Assembly (NCBI GenBank): GCA_005408345.1 | Contig: SEMN01000135.1 | Coordinates: 124,001 to 188,000 of the forward strand | From: Macquaria australasica | Lineage: Eukaryota > Chordata > Actinopteri > Centrarchiformes > Percichthyidae | Direction: 5' to 3' | DNA length: 64,000 nucleotides | In this document: piece after piece, positions 35,220 to 47,222 of the stretch | Position numbering within the stretch: position 1 is the first letter of the stretch | Layout: every line of letters begins with the position of its first letter | Program-made: the position numbers and the translations under genes | Notes under the pieces: model-generated | Databases searched by the model: none | Seen by the model: the letters and a program-made list of their open reading frames with translations, nothing else | Told to the model about the DNA's origin: nothing

Positions 35220-35314
35220 TCCTTCACACACACACTGAGCAGTGGACCTACTCACTACATTGCACATCCACTGACTGTGCTTGCCGTTTCTTCCCCTTGA
35301 GCAAGTGTGTGTGT

Positions 35315-35575
35315 TGCCTGCCTAATTAGAGAGCAGGTATCTGCCTGACAAGATTTCTTGCAAGAACACCTACACAAGTGGGTGCCTAATGACTGCGCTT
35401 TAAGATGCCTCGCAGGCCTCTCCAGAGGAGGTGGGTGCCTTCACAGCCTGCGCTCCACTAAGTGACTCGAGGCCAGTCACCGCAGTTACACCAGCAGCCT
35501 GTGGCGTGTAGCGTTTAGCATCAATGCTAAACGACTAAAGCCCAATCCCAGTCCTCATCCTGGGCTGAGTTTCAC
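35315..35575. promoter_or_regulatory. candidate conserved non-coding element with short hairpin
   Basis: Contains CCTAATTAGAG, GTGCCTAATGACTGCGC, GCAGGCCTC and a perfect 10-bp inverted repeat at 35512-35521 / 35524-35533 (CGTTTAGCAT ... ATGCTAAACG, 2-nt gap). Complex unique sequence after a (CA)n array. Confidence 0.4.
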
Positions 35576-35732
35576 ATGTACAATAGCTTCTGGTAATGCC
35601 AAAACTGCTGAGACTAACACAAGTATTTTTAGTCTGATCTGCTGCTGGGCGATAATTCAATAAAATTGTTTTTTGGCTTTCATTGTAAATACATTGAGAT
35701 TAATAATATTGTGATATTGTTCCTAAACACCA

Positions 35733-35919
35733 GGTCCACTTACTTGGTGTTTCTGAAGCTTTCACCCACATCTTGTGGCCTTCCACGACGGATAGAGTTG
35801 CTCATTTGTCATGTTTAGTTGTTATCATGTGACCTAAGTATGGAATGTTCTTATTTCCATCTGCTGAGGAAGGCCAGGAGATGTGGTTGAAAGCTTCAGA
35901 AACACTAAATAAGGGGACC
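35733..35919. mobile_element. palindromic (foldback/MITE-like) element
   Basis: Arm 35733-35784 and arm 35868-35919 are inverted copies 52 bp long with only a few mismatches. Both contain GTGTTTCTGAAGCTTTCA, CCACATCT and GGCCTTCC. The 83-bp centre keeps weaker complementarity. No coding capacity. RNA from either strand would form a long hairpin. A MITE is likeliest; an inverted duplication or a hairpin RNA gene is possible. Confidence 0.7.
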
Positions 35920-36800
35920 TTGTGTTGTCAAAATGTTCTACTTGGTATCCAGATTAACGATTCAGAGCAAGTTGTAATAAAACACCATAAGTAACAACTA
36001 AAATTATAATACTAATAATAAAAAAGCTAAATAAGTTATTAGAAGCTTTTATTTGACACTTATTAAAAGTCTGGGCTCATATGATGCATAATAATGGCAT
36101 AAAGTTCATTGCTTTGAACATAATTTTGATATAATTTGATTGATTTTGTATAAATGTACAATATTGTGATACACAGCTGAAGAGATCCGTATTAATATTG
36201 ATATCAACCAAATCACCCAAACCCAGTCAGGTGGATTTAAGTGTAACTGTATACAAAGTGGTAGCCAGACAGAAAAAGTGCAATGTAATAAAACAGGGGA
36301 AGAGTCAATGAGAATGTCAAGAGCAGGGCTGAGAAGAGAGAGAGCTTTCTGTACTTACATACTTACAGGAACGAATACAGCAAACCCTGCTGGGTTAACT
36401 TTAAAACCTTTAAAATCCACAATATATTCTGCAGGTTGTTGGTATGGTTTGTAGTACTGAAAACATTCTGTTACTGCTGGATCCTACACAGAAATTCAGC
36501 ACAGGGGAAAAAAAACACTGAGGAGTAGCAAAAGTGTGACGACTGCATGCTTGCTGAAGTTTTTTGACAATTTTAGGATCTAGAAAAAATAGGACAAAAT
36601 GCACATATCAACACACATAGTACTCATTTTGCTGCATCTGCCGGAAAAAATAATTATAACGAAGTAAAAATGATGTTACAAATGCATCCGTTCCAATTCA
36701 GATGAAGAGCGTTTTTTTTTATTTTTTATCATGAGGTCTTTTTCAGTTCTCCTGTGAGTGACAATGAGAGGAGCTGAACCCTGTGAAGCACCACAGTGGC
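35920..36800. other. non-coding, no gene seen
   Basis: AT-rich sequence; no frame or repeat family recognised. Confidence 0.5.
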
Positions 36801-36809
36801 ATTTAGAGT

Positions 36810-36811
<2 letters not shown>

Positions 36812-36873
<62 letters not shown>
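36812..36873. repeat. (CA)n microsatellite
   Basis: Pure CA run of about 58 bp ending CGCACA. A (TG)n run follows at 36985-37004. Confidence 0.96.
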
Positions 36874-36874
<1 letters not shown>

Positions 36875-37641
36875 ATGTCATTACCATCGCTGCATCGAGC
36901 CAGAACTCAATCTCAAAGTGCACCAGATGTGCTCGCTCGTGCAATTATTCCAGCAAAGACATTGGCTCAGATGTATTTATATTTGTGTGTGTGTGTGTGT
37001 GTGTGCATACGGTCTTGTTAGAGCTGTAAATGTCTTCCATTTGAGCTGCTGGCTGACCTTCTAGCTCTTGGTTTTTCATGTTTAGCCTTTCCCAGTGTTC
37101 TCACCTTTCCTGCCAGCCTAACTGTAGTCTCTCCATCTCTCTTTCACTCTCAAATTTTTTTTTTTGGATTGTTTCAGTCTTTCTACATCTTTCTCCCCCC
37201 ACTCATCTCAATCACTTTGCCACTTTTTCTAACTGTCGCTATGTATATTATATGTGTGTACTGCTGTGAGCATCCTCTATTTTGTCATTTATGTATTTTC
37301 CTGCCATTATTCTTGCCCCCTTTTTTTTTTTGTTTGGCTGACAAAAAAGAGTAGTGTGCCAATAATTTGCTTGAAAAATGCACAATAGATTATATATTTG
37401 ATACTGGATAAAAATGTGTACATATATGAGTGTGTGTACACCTGTATGTGTATGTATGTTTACACCTGTTTTCATGCCTGTACTTTAACCAAAACCAAAA
37501 CCATGTAATAAAAACTTCTTCAAACACACAGAAAGGATGGTAACATACAGTAAATATATAGAAATACATATTTACTGTATAACAGGGAGAAGGACTGAAA
37601 TTGACGCTAAGGCGATCAAATACCATATTCAGAGTTCAGGT

Positions 37642-37642
<1 letters not shown>

Positions 37643-37695
<53 letters not shown>
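37643..37695. repeat. (CA)n microsatellite
   Basis: Pure CA run of about 53 bp. Confidence 0.97.
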
Positions 37696-37698
<3 letters not shown>

Positions 37699-37959
37699 CT
37701 GAGCCTTTGGTTAACGTGTCCGTCAGTGGTGTCACCTCCCCATTCCCTTTGCTTCCCGTGACAGTAGTGCCAGCTTTGTTTGGGTAAATTGCTGCAGAGT
37801 CATTTGCATATGTCTGTTCTGCGCTTACAAGTTCACATTGTTTTTAATCGGAAAAATATGCTAATGCCTTTGTGTGCGGGGAACATGTGTGCGGTTGTGC
37901 TCATGCCTTACTCCAGTGTGTGTGCAGGCCTTGTAATAATAGAACAAGGTGAGGGTGAC

Positions 37960-38350
37960 AGAGGTGAGAGCATGTGTCGCATTAATACTCGCTGCAACTA
38001 TTATCTCCATTTGCATTAGTCCATATGCTGCTGCAGAGCTGAAGTGCTGCCCTGAGGTCAGATGCTCTCTCTACATTACCCCAATAATGTATATTTGAAG
38101 TAGCTGTTTTGGTGAGGGAGAGTAGCGGGGATTGCAGAACATCAAATTTTGACCCGTCGTCGTGTTTAGCTGTGAGAAATTCACACAGTGCCCCTCAGGG
38201 CTCGGTGTGGGGAGGGAGCTAACCCTGCATCAGCACCCATGTGACCTCTGTGTTAACCAGAGATTACACTGTATTAGTCAGGGTAAACAACAATTTTCCT
38301 GCCGTCTGTCACCGCTGCTGACTTAAAAAGAAATATTTATCAGTAGGGAC
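37960..38350. promoter_or_regulatory. candidate conserved non-coding element
   Basis: About 390 bp of unique, complex sequence: GCATTAATACTCGCTGCAAC, ATTACCCCAATAATG, TTTTGACCCGTCGTCGTG, GGTAAACAACAATTTTCC (forkhead-type GTAAACAA next to a SOX-type ACAAT) and AAATATTTATCAG. The clearest regulatory-looking block by length. Confidence 0.4.
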
Positions 38351-39230
38351 ACTGCTTAGAAAGACAAAGACAGGGAAGAATAGGATCTGAAGTCATGACA
38401 AGACATTTTACTGTATACACATGGTATGTACCTGTCTTCTCCTGATCATGGAGCCTTTGAAAATGTGTAATTATCTTTGTTTCTACTGGCAACAAAGTCT
38501 TTAACAAACTCATGTGTTATGTTTGCTTAAATATCTTCCCTCTGTCTCTCTGGGTTGCTTGTTTCAGACAGATATAAGTTGAAGACATTGTTATTTTTGT
38601 AAATCTATCTAACCTATCAATAAAACTGCTAATAGATTCCCTGAAATATTATTACAATGCTGTTGGGAGGTCAAAACATCATATCTAAACGCCCCTCCAT
38701 CCCCTCTCCTTCCCTTTTTCCATTTTTTCTCCTTTTTTCCTATTACCCCGTACACTTTTACTGTATTTTATTTAATTGTTTTTTTCTTCAGGCTTTGTTT
38801 TGTCTCACCTTTTTCCCTTTCTTTCTCTCCCTTCACCCTCACACACGTCGGAACATACACATACACCCACACATACACTGACTGGGCCTTACTGCACTTA
38901 GATTCAACAATCCCTCTGAACGTACCCCCAACACTACTTCTAGTCAGGTACTAAGAAAAGCAGCCTTATTGTAGCTTGATGGCCGATGCTTTTTGAACAA
39001 AATGTTAGCAAGCTACAGAGAAGCATGGACTTCATCAACTGATCTGAACGCATTAAATTCACAAAAACTGAAGGTGTAAGCTTTTCACGCAAAAGTGATA
39101 TGATAAATGTGACCTTGAACACATCCACTCAAGACTTTTATAGACATTTCTAAACACATTTTTGTCATTTTTTTAATTTACTTCTTTTACTTAAATAAAT
39201 GCTCAAGTAAAAGTGCCATTTCACACTAAT
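38351..39230. other. non-coding, no gene seen
   Basis: AT-rich sequence with a pyrimidine tract at 38690-38840. No gene recognised. Confidence 0.5.
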
Positions 39231-39359
39231 TTCTTTGTCTTCTTGCCTTTGCTCTCCTCTCCCATCCTCTATTCTTCTCTCTTTCACTCAGTCCTTGTAT
39301 TTCTCCCTCTCTCTCCATCCTCCTGCTTGTCTCTCTCTGTAAAAGTGTCTCCTTTCTCC

Positions 39360-39530
39360 TCTTCTGCCTCCAATTAAATGCGTAGGCGTTGATTAGTATC
39401 TTGGTTGTTCAGTGGACAGGCTCATTATCTATGCGCCCCGTTAGTAAAAGCCTTAACGATGCCTAACGAGACGTCTAATCAGACTGGTTTTAGCCACAAA
39501 GGGCTAATTGCAGCTGTTGCTTCTGTCCTC
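39360..39530. promoter_or_regulatory. candidate conserved non-coding element
   Basis: Contains CCAATTAAATGCGTAGGCG, TTGATTAGTATC, CTCATTATCTATGCGCC, GCCTAACGAGACGTCTAATC and GGGCTAATTGCAGCTGTTGC (homeodomain-type site abutting the E-box CAGCTG at 39511-39516). Very high site density; no open frame of note. Confidence 0.45.
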
Positions 39531-40133
39531 TGCCGAGGCTGAGCGAGACAACGGGAAAACCTGTTTGGATTGTTGGGTAATTTTAAAAATGCACACACAA
39601 ATACACACAATAAAAATACAAATGCACACAGCATTATTGGTTGTTTCAATGTGTGTGTGTGTGTGTGTGTGTGCGTTTCACAGAGGGGAGTCTCTCTGCG
39701 GCTACTTGTCATCACAGGCCTGCAGGTTTGACATGATGGGATGACGAAAATGCCCGAGAGTGCCTCAGGTACCTACACACACACACACATCTCAGCTCTA
39801 AAAGGGTTTAGCATATAAATACCTAACTGGGCATTAGTACAAGTAAGCACAATGGAGTTCTGAGCGCGTGCGTGTGTGTGCATCAGTGTGTGGGTGCGTG
39901 TGTGTGTTCAGATCTCTTTGTTGATGTTCTCTCTGATACTGTGCCAGCATCACATCCATCTGTCTCCATGACACACACATACACACACAAACTTGCACAC
40001 AACGTACAGGTAATGAGTTTTATTTTGTAAATCTAAAACCAAATCAATAGTGAAAATGTTTTCTTTTTGTTGTGGGAAGCACATCCTGACACTGCTTGAA
40101 CTTTCCTCAGCGTTTTATAGACATGGTCTAAAC

Positions 40134-40164
<31 letters not shown>

Positions 40165-41540
40165 AAAACACACACAAAAATGGATCAGAAGGAGAAAACG
40201 CATGGGTATCATACACATCCACGGATGCAGATCTCCATTCGAATCAGGTATTTTTTTGAATCATTCATTGTTAGTGAACCGACCAACCTGTGCCACATTA
40301 AACCCATGCAGACTGAGTGATCGCTGGTTTCAAGAGCAGCTCTTGTGTCTGCTGATTATGGAGATTCTGATGCTGTTTAATTTTCTGCACACGTAAATAA
40401 AGAATACTGAGGCTGAATAGGATGAAGTGTACAACTGAAACTCATTGCTGCCCCTCAAGTGTGAAGTACTACAACATATTTCCAGTGAACATGCTATATC
40501 TTTGCAGTTTAGAAACTCAAATATACTGAGAGTTAACTTAAGGATCTAATGATTGTTACAGGTTTGGGGAATCATAGTAAATATATCTAACAAACAGAAC
40601 AAAGCAGACAGAAACAATTATTTTACTTCAATTTCATTAAAAAAAGTAAAGAAATAAGTCAAGTAATGTGTAATATCACATATTCCCCTGATGCACATTT
40701 CAGCATCTCTCCCCCCGTCACTTTAAAGTGGTACTCTGATTCAAACTAACTAAATACTAAAACCCGCCCTAAAGTGAGACAAAAAACTATAATTAGTAAA
40801 ATTGCCAATGACAGCCACTGTTACCATTGATGAAAACACCCAGATGTGTGTTTAGTAAATTACCTGCATTTATATTTGGATTTGAATGCATTCCTCTGCA
40901 TGTACAACATACAATTCTTCAAATGTTTTTATTCCTAAATACCAAATATCCACTTTAATATAAATTTTAATATAAATTTTAAATTTTAGTTTGAGCATTT
41001 TCAGTACAACATCTTATATTTCGGTGCACTCTCATTTGCACACAGATTCAATGTTTTCCACACTAAACTTATAAAATAAGGACTATTCTTTGTCATAAAT
41101 GACTGCACATATCTGCAGTCACAAAGCATTCCACACCAGTATCTTAATCACCTGTGTCCCCTGTTGGTATTTGTCTTCTTTTATTAAATTTCAGTGCCTT
41201 GTTTTGTGCACGTTGTAGTCGCCCGGTTTGACCAGTAGGTGGGGACATGTTCAGCCATCCTATAACATCACTCCTCCTGCATCCAGCTTAACTCTACTTA
41301 TCAGAATAAAACTTGGGTTGTTGTCATTGAAATCACATAAATCAATGGGCTTTAAAAAAAATCATCAATAAGGTTAAAAACAAACATCCTTTTTAAACTT
41401 TGACACTTTTTCATGTGTTCAGCATGACACATCCTTTCTACAAAATGTTCCAATGGACAAAAAGGCTGCTTGTCTTGATTTCTTTTATTCAAAGAATAGT
41501 TAAATGTGCTTGTGTTTTGCACCAATTCTGGTTTAGTGAA
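39531..41540. other. non-coding, no gene seen
   Basis: TG/CA runs near 39650, 39775, 39965 and 40138, then AT-rich sequence. A short tandem TTTTAATATAAA lies near 40958. No gene recognised. Confidence 0.5.
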
Positions 41541-41654
41541 TAAAAATGTAGTTATTTCTCACTTCTCTTGTCTTTCAGCCCAGCTCTCCTGAGGCTCTCC
41601 TGGAGTGTATTTAATTTGTCCTGCCTGAGAGCGCTTATCAGATGGCATCTCTTC

Positions 41655-41692
<38 letters not shown>

Positions 41693-41854
41693 GTGTTTGT
41701 GTGTGCTTGTGCGGACTTCAGTGGGTCCTCTTTTGTTCAGTTCAGTAAGTATGTCTATGTGTGTGTTGACCTGATAATCTGTGTGCTTTATAGAGTGCTG
41801 TTCACACATCGGTCTCCACTCTGATCCCAAACCCAAACACAGCCCCACTTTATC

Positions 41855-41855
<1 letters not shown>

Positions 41856-41900
<45 letters not shown>
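41856..41900. repeat. (CA)n microsatellite
   Basis: Pure CA run of about 45 bp. A (TG)n run lies 170 bp upstream at 41658-41687. Confidence 0.96.
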
Positions 41901-41903
<3 letters not shown>

Positions 41904-42739
41904 CACTCTTTTCCTCCATCCTGCTTTTTGGGTGGAAATGAGACAGTGCTTTGACTGAACGGACAGGAGAAAACGAAATAATTTGTTCAGTGCTAAAAAC
42001 AAGTTCAGTCTATTTATTACCAACACTTTGAGTCACAAAGAAATCAATGTCTTCTCTTTTTAGTAAATCACAATCTTTCTGCATTCATTTCCATAGCTTC
42101 ACCTATTTCCCTCTCTCTCTTTTTTTTTTTTTTTGCCAGAGGCCAGTTGTGCTGATCACACACTGAATCCTACACAGATCCCAAACTCAAACACTGATTC
42201 TTTATCAGAGAACACACTCCCTCATAATCCCTGGATAACTACACCTGTGAGTGTGTGTAAGTTTGCGTGTGTGTGTGTCTGTGCATGTGTGTATCCCCCT
42301 GTGCTCTCGTGAATACAGCACCGTAGAGGAAAAGTGTGTTATTGAAATCAAAGCAGATTTATTGTAGGTGGTTTATATCCCTCCTGTTGCTAACATTTGC
42401 TTATATATAAAAACAAATCGTCCACCTCTAAGTAGTTTTTCCTTGATCATATGATTTAATATCATTATGTTTTTGGCTTATGTGAGGGTGCAATGACTCC
42501 ACATTCCTTTCTATTACTTCTGAAAACATAATCTTATTTCACCATAGTAACTGTGGATGAGAGCGTTACCAACATACTAAGAATGATTTGTCGGATTTAG
42601 TTTGTGTCTGGTCTCAATCTATCAATTCCAAAGCTATTTGGTGCCAAAGGTGTGTGCGGTTAGCTCTAACAGAACATGACACTCCAGTTTACACTTTTAC
42701 AAATAAGAAATAAGTGAAGATGTAGTGAGTAAGTTCCAT

Positions 42740-42990
42740 TTCCAGCTCTAACCGGGGGATTTTCAAACGACGTTGATGAGGCAGAGTAGAAATAAATGTC
42801 TAATGATTAAATGGGGCGCGCTGAGGTTTCCTTGTTGCTGTCAATTACATCTTTAATTAGTGCATGTGTAATGTAAATACAGTCTGTTTTGATTGCTCCT
42901 GTGCCTCCTCCTGTCCCACGGTAAAACAGATTTTCTCCCTCATTAGGCAGTCACTACTTCAAGTGGCTCCATCCCCCAGGACCTGCCCTG
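42740..42990. promoter_or_regulatory. candidate conserved non-coding element
   Basis: Contains TTTTCAAACGACGTTGATGA, GTCTAATGATTAAATGGGG, CTGTCAATTACATC, TTTAATTAGTGCATG and CCTCATTAGGCAGTCAC. At least four TAAT cores within 170 bp, among unique sequence. Confidence 0.45.
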
Positions 42991-43589
42991 GACGAGCCTG
43001 TGTGTGTGTGTGTGTGTGTGTGCGTGATAGGAAAAGGAGGGAGCATATGGATCCATATGGAAAACTACTGTTAAGAAACTAAAAAACGAAAAAAAAAAAA
43101 GGTCACAAAGTGGAAGGAAATTACATGGTGATGGTATAAGAAAAGCACAAATTGTTCAACTTTTTAACAATTTAGCCTCTTTTCTTATTGACACACCTTT
43201 TATCTACCTCAGAAAGCGTCAAAAAGCATGTAATCACCAACCTTCTTTTATGCGTCCCAGTCTACTGACCTATTCTCTTCAGTCAAACTCTGAATAATCC
43301 TTAAGCTGCTTTCATTGTTGAAGATGTCATTATTTATGTCTCATCATTATTCCTGGGCTCTTGTGTGAATGCCGAGGCACATGAAAGGAGCAGGACTATT
43401 TGAATAAGTGAGGCTGAAATGTCCCGCAAATGCTGTCAAAAGACAGGATTTTGTTTTCCAAGAGTGTGAGCCTTTTATGTGAACACGAGCGGACTGCGTG
43501 GTCGACCGCACTGTCTTCATGGGATGTAGGCGTGCAGGTGTGTGTGTCTGAGTTTGCCTCAATGCATGCTCGCCATGTTGTGAGCTATT

Positions 43590-43900
43590 AACAGCTCTTT
43601 CTGACGATGAAAAGTTTCTGGACAAGTACAGCAGAATGCAGGAGATGAAAGGAAAAAAGAACGAAGGACATGGAGAAAGAGAGAAGTGACACAAAAAGAG
43701 AAAGGGTTTCAAGAGGGATAGAAATGACGAGGAAAGGGAAACAGAGGGAGAAATGAGGCAAGTCAGCGAGAAAACAAGGGAGGAAAAGAGGGAGAGATGC
43801 CATGTGTTGCACACCTGAGTCCTGAGAAAAGGAGGGAGAGTCGGGTTGGGGGGGTATGAGGATGAGGAGGTGGAGGAGGAGGAGGAAAGAGGGGGATGAT
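43590..43900. repeat. purine-rich tract
   Basis: About 300 bp dominated by A and G on the plus strand. The 190-codon minus-strand open frame across it encodes Ser/Phe/Leu-rich low complexity and is not a gene. Confidence 0.8.
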
Positions 43901-44269
43901 GGGAGAGAATCAGTTCCACTACACGCTCATTACCACCTATTCATCTGGAAGACATCTCTGCACAGATCCAGTGCTGGCTAACTCAGCCGCGCTGGCTCTC
44001 AGTGTCCCAGTGTGTGTGTTCATGTATTTGTTTGTGTGTGTATGACTATGTGGGGGTGCATTAATGTGTGTTTATGTGTTATGTAGGTCTGCCTTTGTGT
44101 CTCTCCCCTGAATCCTAATAAGATAAATGGCTCCATAATGACCCATATGTACACTTCCCTGCTCTTTTCAAGTCTTTTCTCTTCTTCATACACACTGCAT
44201 GACTTCCTTTCTGCTGCCCCGCTCTTACTTTGAAGGCTGTGACAGTAATTAGACCCCTTTAACATGAAA

Positions 44270-44390
44270 ACCACAAGTACTTGCATCTTATTAGCATAAT
44301 GGAAGTTAACGTACGCTCGTTGTATTACAAGGTCCTTTATCAGGCCAGTTTAGGCCTTTTATGATTAAATGCAGCATTGAATATGGTTCT
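44270..44390. promoter_or_regulatory. candidate conserved non-coding element
   Basis: Contains CTTATTAGCATAATGGAAG, TAACGTACGCTCGTTG and GGCCTTTTATGATTAAATGC. Unique; regulatory role only inferred. Confidence 0.3.
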
Positions 44391-44959
44391 TAAGAACAAC
44401 ACAAAGACACTCAGAAATGGCCAAGAATAACTGAGGGGGTTGAAGGCTAATATGCACATATGTTTATGTGTATGTTTTTAAAGTGTAGTGCTTCCAGTGG
44501 TCCTTCAAGTCATCTAAGTGAAGGACCAAAGTGGGAGAGACGGTGAGAAATGTAATGTGAAAGAGACAGGGAATATTCAAGATGTTGACGATGGGGCTTA
44601 ATAAAAAATGAAGGAGATCATGTGCTCTCAGGTAAAAAATAACCAAAATCTTTTTAAAGTGGGTAGAGATAATGGATGGAGGCCAAAAACTGACATGTGA
44701 ACGTGTATTAAAACTATTGATATATCTTCACTCTTCAGGGTTTTCCCTGTAAGTAGTGAAGGACTGCTCCTAATATACAATATTGAGGAAATACAGGTGT
44801 AAGATAGCATGCAGTAGTATAGTAATTAAACTGAGTACGATACATCTATAACACATCCAATACCACATCCAAATGATCTGCAAACGTATTTAACATGCTT
44901 GTAAAACAAGAAAAATGTGGAAAAAACTCTTATGTTTTATGTGTAAAATTATACATATA

Positions 44960-45290
44960 GTTGCTGAAGAAGACGCTCCGCTTCTGAAACGCTTCCAGTG
45001 GGCACCAGTGGTGCAAGCTGAACGCGACACAGCCCCATCCAGTGGACATCTGGGGTTCCAGCAAAATTGGATAGTGCAACACAGCTAATATTATACCTTC
45101 ATCCATTTTGGACTCTCCAGATCTCTTTTCCCTCAAAGGTCAGCACGAGCAAGACAGTTTGAAATTGATCAACTGTGCAGATCTGAATGTCAAAGTTCAG
45201 AACTGTACTCAAGTTCCACAAGCAAAACCAACGTCCACACCAATTTGACTGAAATCCATTGATTTCAGCATAAAGTGTCACTTCTCACTG
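44960..45290 (-). mobile_element. candidate decayed mobile element
   Basis: The stretch 44965-45060 (CGCTTCTGAAACGCTTCCAG, CCCATCCAGTGGACATCTGG) and the following sequence have the texture of a non-autonomous fish repeat I believe I have seen elsewhere. No second copy was found in this window, and no termini are clear. Confidence 0.3.
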
Positions 45291-45640
45291 CATTTCCTTG
45301 CTGAACTGCTTTATTCTATAGATGTAGGACACTTCCATAATGGTTAGAAGCATGAAGACAGACATTTATGCTGCTTATATCAACTAAAATCAAACTCATA
45401 CCAGTTCATACCACCATAGTTAAAGTAGGCTACATGCAAAAGACTATTTTAATATAATAGAAAACTTCAGAAAATTTCAAAACATGATCAATAGATAGAT
45501 CATGCACTCTTGTCTAACTGTTTATGTGCCTGTGTGTTGACATTTTTGTGTGCATCACCACCCATATGCACACGCACATGTTGTGTGTGTGTGTGTGTGC
45601 GTCGTACAGCTGGCAGCCTTGCAGACAGGTGGGCAGGCAG
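45290..45640. other. non-coding, no gene seen
   Basis: AT-rich sequence followed by a TG run near 45581. No gene recognised. Confidence 0.5.
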
Positions 45641-45739
45641 CACTTCCCTTCCAAAGAGTCGTAGCCTCACAAATGTTCCCTCCTCCCCCGTCCTTCCCTC
45701 TCGCTCCTCCCCCGCGCTGCCTTCCTCCTCGCCTCGTTA

Positions 45740-45965
45740 GCTGCTGTTTTTTAACGCGCCGTCCCAATCTGGAGGGACATATGCAGCCGCAGATTTCCCC
45801 CCTCGTTTGGGGCTCCTAAGAAATTGTCCCACATAAACATTGCAAATTAGTGAAACCAAATGGCCTTTTATGAATTCTTCTGTCACTAAAACGATTTCAA
45901 ATGGCTGCTTTTATTTTCTCTCTGATGTGCATCTGTTAAAGGAAATAAACAAGGAAACAACAACA
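45740..45965. promoter_or_regulatory. candidate conserved non-coding element
   Basis: Starts GTTAGCTGCTGTTTTTTAAC, then ACATATGCAGCCGCAGATT, GCAAATTAGTGAAACC, AATGGCCTTTTATGAATTC and AATGGCTGCTTTTATT. E-box CATATG and TAAT-type sites in unique sequence just after a GC/CT-rich patch. Confidence 0.4.
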
Positions 45966-46469
45966 GATTTTCGCATGTGAGCGCATGTTAGTGCACACAA
46001 GAAGCGAGATGAACAATACGTCTGTGTGTGTGTGTGTGTGTTTATAGATGTCTAAACTTCCATACTTTATTGTGGGATTTTCTGATGCATATATTTATTA
46101 GAAAATAAAGAATGTGATAAGTTCTTTGCATGTTTTTCTAGCAAAAGATGATGGACATCCACTTCAACATTCACAAATGGGGATATTCCTGTCTGGATTT
46201 CCTTCCCAAATAGAGCTATTGTGTCGGAGCGAGAGGCAGGCCCTGCCGAGACACACACAATGTCACCCCACCAGCTTGAGCATTTGTCCGTACGAGTGTG
46301 TGTATGCGTGTGTGTATGGTGCAGACTATCGTGCCAGAGCCCTCTGCCCCTCTCTCCATCTGCTGAAGCCCCCCAGGCTGGACCAAGGTCACTTCTCTCC
46401 TCTCCTTTACCATGGATGAGGATCTGTGTGCGCATTTTACTGCACATGCATTAGTTTCAGTGTGTTTGT

Positions 46470-47160
46470 GTGTGTAACAGGAAGAGGGAGAGATATGGTC
46501 GAAAGAAACTGCTAATATTATAGGAGACAGGAAGAGGGAAGACGTACACTTAAAGAAAGTTCTCCTTATTATATATTATTAGAGTTAATATCTAATATTA
46601 GTATAGTAGGGTTGGCTGACTACTTGGATGGATGTATCTGAAGATGTATTTAAGTGTTTTGAACTGGTTTAGATACGTTTTTTAAAGCTTTAGCAAAGGA
46701 AGTAAAATATTTGCAAGTATTTTTTGAACTGCACTTACAATGTGAATGAGTTATGTGCTTTTCCCTGTAAGTTTAGCAGTTTTTACTCACTGTGAGCATT
46801 AATGTCTGCATGTTCTGATGAATGGAAACATCATCTACAGCCAACAATTACCAACAATTATAATAATCTGTGGGGAGTCAGGGAATAAAGGATAAAAATG
46901 TGCAATTTCTGTCCCTGAAAAATGAAATAAGACTGATAGACAGTTTTAATGACTATGAAATATAATATTTAGTTAGCAGAACACAAATGCCAGACAAAAG
47001 ACAACACACACACACACACGGAGCAGAAACCAAACATTGACAGAGCGCTGCTCCTTCTCTCGGTCTTAAGACGTGCTTTTCCCCTCCAGAGGGAACAGAC
47101 TGGGCACACTGCCAGACACTGTAGTCCACTTAGCTGCTAATAGCTCACATAAGCACCGCA
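46470..47160. other. non-coding, no gene seen
   Basis: AT-rich sequence with a tandem ACCAACAATT near 46840-46862. No gene recognised. Confidence 0.5.
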
Positions 47161-47162
47161 CA

Positions 47163-47164
<2 letters not shown>

Positions 47165-47219
<55 letters not shown>
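47165..47219. repeat. (CA)n microsatellite
   Basis: Pure CA run of about 55 bp. Confidence 0.97.

Positions 47220-47222
<3 letters not shown>

Noticed and set aside
34736..35329. 197-codon plus-strand open frame
   Set aside because: Mostly Thr-His runs from (CA)n arrays; microsatellite artefact.
43347..43919. 190-codon minus-strand open frame
   Set aside because: Ser/Phe/Leu-rich product of a purine tract; no splice or family support.
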